This document shows, piece after piece, positions 14,221 through 16,482 of a stretch of DNA of 16,482 nt (positions are counted from its first letter, which is position 1; each line of letters begins with the position of its first letter). The DNA lies in NCBI GenBank assembly GCA_026415535.1, contig JAOAGX010000014.1:1-16482 (forward strand), given 5' to 3'. The translations under genes and the position numbers were made by a program. Under the pieces are notes generated by a model. That model had not been told where the DNA came from and did no database searches. It saw only the letters and a program-made list of their open reading frames with translations. The stretch is from Armatimonadota bacterium. Its GTDB lineage: Bacteria > Armatimonadota > UBA5829.

Positions 14221-15804
14221 TTACGCAAACGAACATGCCTGGGTGTAAAGTGCAACGTCGATGATTACACGGCCGCCAACAACCTGCGGCGGTAGACTTG
14301 TTCGCATATTTTTTCCGTTCACTTTCACAATCGGATTGCCTACCTGAACCTCTATCTTTAGATTCTGAAAGTAAGCAGTGGCCGTGCGTGTCTGGCTATC
14401 CCAGAACACTATTCCTCCAAGTTCGTTAACAAGATCCCTGAGTTTGATCTTGCCATTACCCTGGAGAAACCTCTTGTCGAGAATAGCCTTTCTATCGTCT
14501 CGAATCGGTGGAGAACATATGATGCCGTTTCGAGTGGCCAGTCTATGATCACCTTCGCGAATAGTAGGCAGCATCGCCACTTGCACAAGCTTTGGCTTTG
14601 AAGCCACAGCCTCACCTACCTGTGACTTAGGAAGCTCGGCCTGTCGCTGCAACGGATTAAGTGCGATTTGCAGGTTTCTAGTTTCTGGTACAGTGCCTAC
14701 CACATTCGGAACCGGCGCTGTCTTCTCCGCCGGATCAATTTCGGTAAGCGTCGAAGGGGGGCCCATACGAATAGGCTCCGTTGCCCCTCCGAAAGGTCGC
14801 GGTTCGGCAGCAATTACCATCGATTTGGTTTGAGGAACAGCTCCGATTGTTTTTCCAGAAGGCTCCAACACAACAGGGGATTTCTTAGACGGATTTGACT
14901 GCTTGGTTACATCCTTCGGGTTAGGCATTCTCATCTTGGGGGCTACCGGACGCGCGGCTTCAGACTTGCTTGCACGAACTTCAGGTTCCGACGCACGCGC
15001 GGTCGCATACGATCCGATGTCTGGCTCAGTCAGAGGAGGAAGGAGCTTGCCGATTCCGTCGTCCTCAGAAGGAGCAACTTCCTTTGAACCTGTCTCAACA
15101 TCAAGCGCTGCAATCATCGGTCTTTCGATGCCGTTTCTAAAGACCACCTTGACTGCAGACGAACTGCTCTTGTTGCCAGCGCTGTCGTAAGCAACGATTC
15201 GGAGCTCGTGGACACCGTCATTATACTTAGTAGTGTCAAGGGCGAAGACATACGGCTTGCGATTGGTTAGGAATTTCAAAACATTGTCCACCAACAAACC
15301 AACGATAGGCTCTTCCCCTCCGTCGTCTACGACCGACATCTTGATGTTGGCAGTCCCCCTCAGCACGTCGCCTGATTTGATCTCAGGAAACAATACGCTG
15401 GGAGCAAATAGATCGTAACGCGTCTGTTCTATGACAACCGATCTCGAAATCGTGGTCAGGAGCCTGTTGTCCGCGTATATCTTGACACTCAGGTCGTGCG
15501 AGCCGGGTGCAAACTTGGATGTGTCCCACCAAAACGAGCAGACTCCTCTGCTCTCAGGCCGCGCAAGCGAACGTGTAGCTGTTCTTCGTCCGTCTACCCA
15601 AAGCTCCAGCCGCGTTACCTTGACTTCCGATTGGGTATTGTAGCCGACGGAAACCTCAACGTTGCGCGCATCGATAACTTGCTCCGGCTGTGGCGCCAAC
15701 CAAGTTCCCCTTACAGCCGCCAAAGCCAAGCCTGGAGCAGGCGTCATCATAGCTGCTGCCACTATTGCGCTTACCAACCTTTTCGTCAAACCGTGCCTAA
15801 CCAT
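14221..15804 (-). CDS. Exported protein: two Ig-like domains, repetitive linker, CuAO-N1-type stalk domain
   Basis: A 527-residue secreted or surface protein. The signal peptide is about 1-30 (RHGLTKR, then a hydrophobic LVSAIVAAAMM). Two bacterial Ig-like domains follow: one at about 32-127 (WVDGRRTATRSL; WWDTSKFAPGSHDLSVKIY) and one at 135-224 (LVDNVLKFLTNRKPYVFALD; YNDGVHELRIVAYDSAGN). A Pro/Lys/Glu-rich linker spans 225-425. The C-terminus (430-525; IKLRDLVNELGGIVFWDSQT, VQVGNPIVKVNGK) resembles the copper amine oxidase N-terminal 'stalk' domain, which in many exported bacterial proteins is only a structural or binding module. The linker repeats a motif: TIGAVPQTKSMVIAAEP (319-335), VVGTVPETRNLQIALNP (368-384) and a partial PKLVQVAMLP (404-413). 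The frame is open to TTG 15834, but the promoter at 15835-15863 puts the transcript start just downstream of it, so ATG 15804 (or 15813) is the start. Confidence 0.82.
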   Translation of the reverse strand: MVRHGLTKRLVSAIVAAAMMTPAPGLALAAVRGTWLAPQPEQVIDARNVEVSVGYNTQSEVKVTRLELWVDGRRTATRSLARPESRGVCSFWWDTSKFAPGSHDLSVKIYADNRLLTTISRSVVIEQTRYDLFAPSVLFPEIKSGDVLRGTANIKMSVVDDGGEEPIVGLLVDNVLKFLTNRKPYVFALDTTKYNDGVHELRIVAYDSAGNKSSSSAVKVVFRNGIERPMIAALDVETGSKEVAPSEDDGIGKLLPPLTEPDIGSYATARASEPEVRASKSEAARPVAPKMRMPNPKDVTKQSNPSKKSPVVLEPSGKTIGAVPQTKSMVIAAEPRPFGGATEPIRMGPPSTLTEIDPAEKTAPVPNVVGTVPETRNLQIALNPLQRQAELPKSQVGEAVASKPKLVQVAMLPTIREGDHRLATRNGIICSPPIRDDRKAILDKRFLQGNGKIKLRDLVNELGGIVFWDSQTRTATAYFQNLKIEVQVGNPIVKVNGKNMRTSLPPQVVGGRVIIDVALYTQACSFA

Positions 15805-15834
15805 CACGATCATCCCCGTTTGCAATCTGAGCAA

Positions 15835-15863
15835 ACTCTACCATGCACGCGACTTAAAGTCAA
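15835..15863 (-). promoter_or_regulatory. Promoter of the Ig/stalk-domain gene
   Basis: Read on the minus strand, TTGACT (15863-15858), a 17-bp spacer and TAGAGT (15840-15835). A palindrome GACTT-A-AAGTC (15851-15861) overlaps the -35. The short leader places the ATG at 15804 within about 25 bases of the start site. Confidence 0.65.
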
Positions 15864-16001
15864 CCGACCTGAGTGCTTAGATTTTTGCGATAAGCTCACC
15901 TCCAGTAATTTTTACGCTTAGTCAAAAAAGCGTTGAATTATTAGAAACGTAAGCCTTGCTTTCCATCACAACAGCCTTGGAAGGAAGCCTAAGTACCTAC
16001 A

Positions 16002-16031
16002 GCGAAGGTGACACCGGAATCGCGAAGGTGA
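16002..16031 (+). repeat. Direct repeat GCGAAGGTGA upstream of the hydrolase gene
   Basis: GCGAAGGTGA occurs at 16002-16011 and again at 16022-16031, exactly 20 bases apart. The second copy contains the ribosome binding site of the hydrolase gene. It may be a regulatory site read from the same helical face or a chance duplication. Confidence 0.45.
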
Positions 16032-16038
16032 TGATACT

Positions 16039-16482
16039 ATGGCCGGTCGCAAGTTCTCTACCAGCGAGTACTTTAACCAGCGTTGTGCACAAATGACACC
16101 GCTTTTCGCATTTGAGGGGTCGGATCCGTTCCAGGCAAAGGAATGGCGAATAAAGGCCGCTGCCAAAGTCAGAGACCTATTGGGTGAGATGCCGGATCGC
16201 GTCCCTCTCGCAGCAGAGATTCTCGAAAGAGTTGATCTGGGCGATTATGTCCGCGAGAAGTTCATTTTCGACTCTGACCCGTTGTCCTCCGTGCCGGGAT
16301 ATATTTTGATCCCCAAAGGCGGAGAGAGCCGTATGCGTGCACTGATGTGCCTGCACGGTCACGGGCCGGGATGCTGTGCCGTAGCACATGTGGTGGAGCC
16401 TCGCCCAGATTACACAGAAGACCAAGTTCGCGAGTGTATCATACAACATAACTACGATTACGCTGTGCAGTTCGTCAGGCGC
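16039..16482 (+). CDS. Alpha/beta hydrolase (acetyl xylan esterase / dienelactone hydrolase-like), 5' part only
   Basis: The frame opens at ATG 16039 and runs to the window end without a stop: 148 codons are visible and the gene is cut off. AAGGTGAT (16025-16032) lies before the ATG. Residues 1-85 form a charged helical N-terminal extension (FSTSEYFNQRCAQMTPLFAF; EWRIKAAAKVRDLLGEMP). The core begins at SVPGYILIPKGGESRMRALMCLHGHGPG (about 87-114), where HGHG is the oxyanion-hole motif after the first beta strand of an alpha/beta hydrolase. This layout resembles the Abhydrolase_7/acetyl xylan esterase group acting on ester-linked sugars. The nucleophile and catalytic His lie beyond the window, so activity cannot be judged. 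There is no signal peptide, so the visible part looks cytoplasmic. Confidence 0.8.
   Translation, partial: MAGRKFSTSEYFNQRCAQMTPLFAFEGSDPFQAKEWRIKAAAKVRDLLGEMPDRVPLAAEILERVDLGDYVREKFIFDSDPLSSVPGYILIPKGGESRMRALMCLHGHGPGCCAVAHVVEPRPDYTEDQVRECIIQHNYDYAVQFVRR

Noticed and set aside
15914..15933. ACGCTT/AAGCGT inverted repeat with nearby T and A runs
   Set aside because: Only 6 bp, lies between divergent genes where a terminator is not expected, and no promoter role could be supported.
1..16482. CRISPR arrays, toxin-antitoxin pairs, phage or defence genes, tRNA and rRNA genes
   Set aside because: Looked for on both strands; no regular repeats, no integrase or transposase frame and no tRNA-like T-loop arrangement were found.

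Overview
The window is bacterial chromosomal DNA of about half GC, with short intergenic gaps, clear sigma70-type promoters and frequent GTG/TTG starts. My best guess is a member of Armatimonadota or a neighbouring terrestrial lineage such as Chloroflexota. The hints are the mix of a prokaryotic translin, a sigma54 factor with a Cys4 insert, an Ig-like plus copper-amine-oxidase-N 'stalk' protein, a DUF1080 protein and a stand-alone UroD-like protein. This is inference only: no rRNA or other phylogenetic marker is present.

Left third (1-4322): a small GTG-start zinc-ribbon protein ends in a textbook terminator. A promoter then drives a translin-family RNA/DNA-binding protein whose 3' end overlaps the gene for the CCA-adding tRNA nucleotidyltransferase. 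Next comes rpoN (sigma54) with its own near-consensus promoter, whose -10 lies inside one arm of a perfect inverted repeat.

Middle (4323-11656): a secreted protein with an STN-like domain, a leucyl aminopeptidase (pepA), an ABC-2 type exporter (ATPase and permease with overlapping genes) and a UroD-superfamily protein that is probably not HemE. The last of these converges on hemB (minus strand); the two genes share one palindromic CTAG that gives both stop codons.

Right third (11657-16482): a secreted DUF1080 protein, an RRM RNA-binding protein with a probable long 5' leader, an FmdB-type zinc-ribbon protein, a double G/C hairpin and an 86-bp MITE-like element. A minus-strand exported protein (two Ig-like domains, repetitive Pro-rich linker, CuAO-N1-type domain) faces the start of an alpha/beta hydrolase that runs off the window.

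There is no phage, CRISPR, toxin-antitoxin or obvious defence island. Most genes are housekeeping. The most suggestive lead is the physical coupling of translin to the tRNA CCA-adding enzyme, given the known tRNA-processing role of eukaryotic translin complexes. Next come the operator-like palindromes at the rpoN and RRM promoters and the MITE-like element.
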